DNA of 5,787 nucleotides from the NCBI GenBank assembly GCA_004525155.1, contig SPDA01000157.1:1-5787 (forward strand). The letters run 5' to 3'. Below, one piece after another: positions 5,224 through 5,787 of the stretch. This DNA is from Spirochaetales bacterium (GTDB lineage Bacteria; Spirochaetota; Spirochaetia; SPDA01). Numbering within the stretch: position 1 is the stretch's first letter; the number at the start of each line of letters is the position of its first letter. A program made the translations under genes and the position numbers. Under the pieces are notes generated by a model. It searched no databases. It worked only from the letters and a program-made list of their open reading frames with translations, and was not told the DNA's origin.

Positions 5224-5787
5224 GAATTTTTCTCCAATAGTATAGTTTTTACAGCCGCAACAGCGAATAGAGATGCCGAGTCTGTTCTGAGAATACCTGA
5301 ACCAAGGTGAACCGTATTATACCCTTTTTGCATGAGAGTTTCCAGTTCTTTTCCGGACAATCCGCCTTCCGGTCCGATTACGAGGAACACGGTACGTACA
5401 GGCCCTGCCAGGAGCCGGTGCAGGGATTTGCCGCCCGCTTTTTTTTCGTGAAACACCAGTCCGATTCCGCTTTCCTCATCCGCCGGTATGGAAATAATTT
5501 CTTCAAGCCGTATGATGGAATTTATTCGGGGGGGTACTGTACAGGCGCTCTGTTCGGCTGCCGCGTCCGCCAGGGTCTGCCAGCGCCGGATCTTTTTTTC
5601 CTGGTCAGCGCCGGTTAATACAGGCACCGTGTACCTGCTTACAACCGGCGTGATGCTGCTGACTCCGGCTTCTATCGTCTGCCGGATGATGGTTTCCATG
5701 GTTTTTCCCTTGGGCACGCACTGGTAGAGGCAGAGACGTATATCCCTGTCAGTTTCAGGGTCCGCCTGAGACAAAGACAGAACGCAG
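5205..5787 (-). CDS. rsmE: 16S rRNA (uracil1498-N3)-methyltransferase RsmE, 5' end outside window
   Basis: The frame is open to the right edge. About 193 residues are visible of a family that is usually about 240-250, so the N-terminal PUA-like part is mostly missing. Visible motifs are KGKTMETIIRQTIEAGVSSI (KGK.ME plus the helix), AAAEQSACTVPPRI (the EQSGR.xVP motif), IGPEGGLSGKEL and LGSGILRTDSA, the last two forming the trefoil-knot S-adenosylmethionine site of SPOUT methyltransferases. The enzyme methylates U1498 in the decoding region of the 30S subunit. Two family residues differ: Arg in EQSGR and Arg in LGxRILR are Ala/Cys and Gly here. The knot motifs themselves are intact. A TTG at 5774 lies in frame but would cut off the conserved N-terminus, so it is not the start. 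The gene is cotranscribed with the downstream glycosyltransferase-like gene, overlapping it by 19 nt. Confidence 0.93.
   Translation of the reverse strand, partial: CVLSLSQADPETDRDIRLCLYQCVPKGKTMETIIRQTIEAGVSSITPVVSRYTVPVLTGADQEKKIRRWQTLADAAAEQSACTVPPRINSIIRLEEIISIPADEESGIGLVFHEKKAGGKSLHRLLAGPVRTVFLVIGPEGGLSGKELETLMQKGYNTVHLGSGILRTDSASLFAVAAVKTILLEKNSWSVQS
5224..5235 (-). promoter_or_regulatory. Ribosome binding site deciding the GTG start of the TagA/WecG-like gene
   Basis: GGAGA (5235-5231) followed by AAAATTC and GTG (5223-5221), all inside the end of rsmE. It supports GTG as the start and translational coupling. Confidence 0.6.

Noticed and set aside
5775..5787. TTG at 5774 as the true start of rsmE
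   Set aside because: The frame stays open to the window edge, and the family has about 50 more N-terminal residues, so the start lies outside.

Overview
This is a 5.8 kb stretch of ordinary bacterial chromosome with eight protein-coding genes, two of them cut by the window edges. I see no RNA genes, insertion sequences, CRISPR arrays or phage genes. The protein set (PspA with a YbjN-like partner, a STAS protein with a zinc ribbon, a sigma-54 response regulator, FxsA, a divergent TagA/WecG-type protein and RsmE) and the style of the sequences suggest a spirochaete of the Treponema/Spirochaeta kind. That assignment is inference from remembered family resemblance, not a search result.

Left part (1-2140, minus strand): a tight four-gene operon reads right to left. 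It encodes a STAS/zinc-ribbon protein, a YbjN-like small protein, the membrane-stress protein PspA, and a regulator with a degenerate receiver fold that runs off the left edge. Gaps are 32 nt, 14 nt and a 3-nt overlap. Two overlapping sigma-A-type promoters lie just upstream of the STAS gene. The last gene appears to start at a non-canonical ATA codon that overlaps the PspA stop codon and follows a strong Shine-Dalgarno sequence.

Middle (2068-3902): the 225-nt divergent intergenic region contains a perfect 16-bp palindrome built from GAAACCA half-sites, and a second promoter candidate for a small exported protein of unknown function on the plus strand. That gene converges on, and overlaps by 19 bp, a sigma-54-type response regulator on the minus strand. 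The regulator has a complete receiver and AAA+ domain but no C-terminal DNA-binding helix-turn-helix, and its sigma-54 contact loop reads GAFTDA instead of GAFTGA.

Right part (4017-5787): fxsA on the plus strand ends 7 nt from a convergent minus-strand pair. In that pair the 16S rRNA methyltransferase gene rsmE (5' end outside the window) overlaps by 19 nt a divergent member of the TagA/WecG glycosyltransferase family that lacks several hallmark residues.

The most interesting unit is the STAS/zinc-ribbon - YbjN - PspA - pseudo-receiver operon. It looks like a lineage-specific envelope-stress module in which PspA is packaged with predicted signalling proteins rather than with PspB, PspC and PspF.
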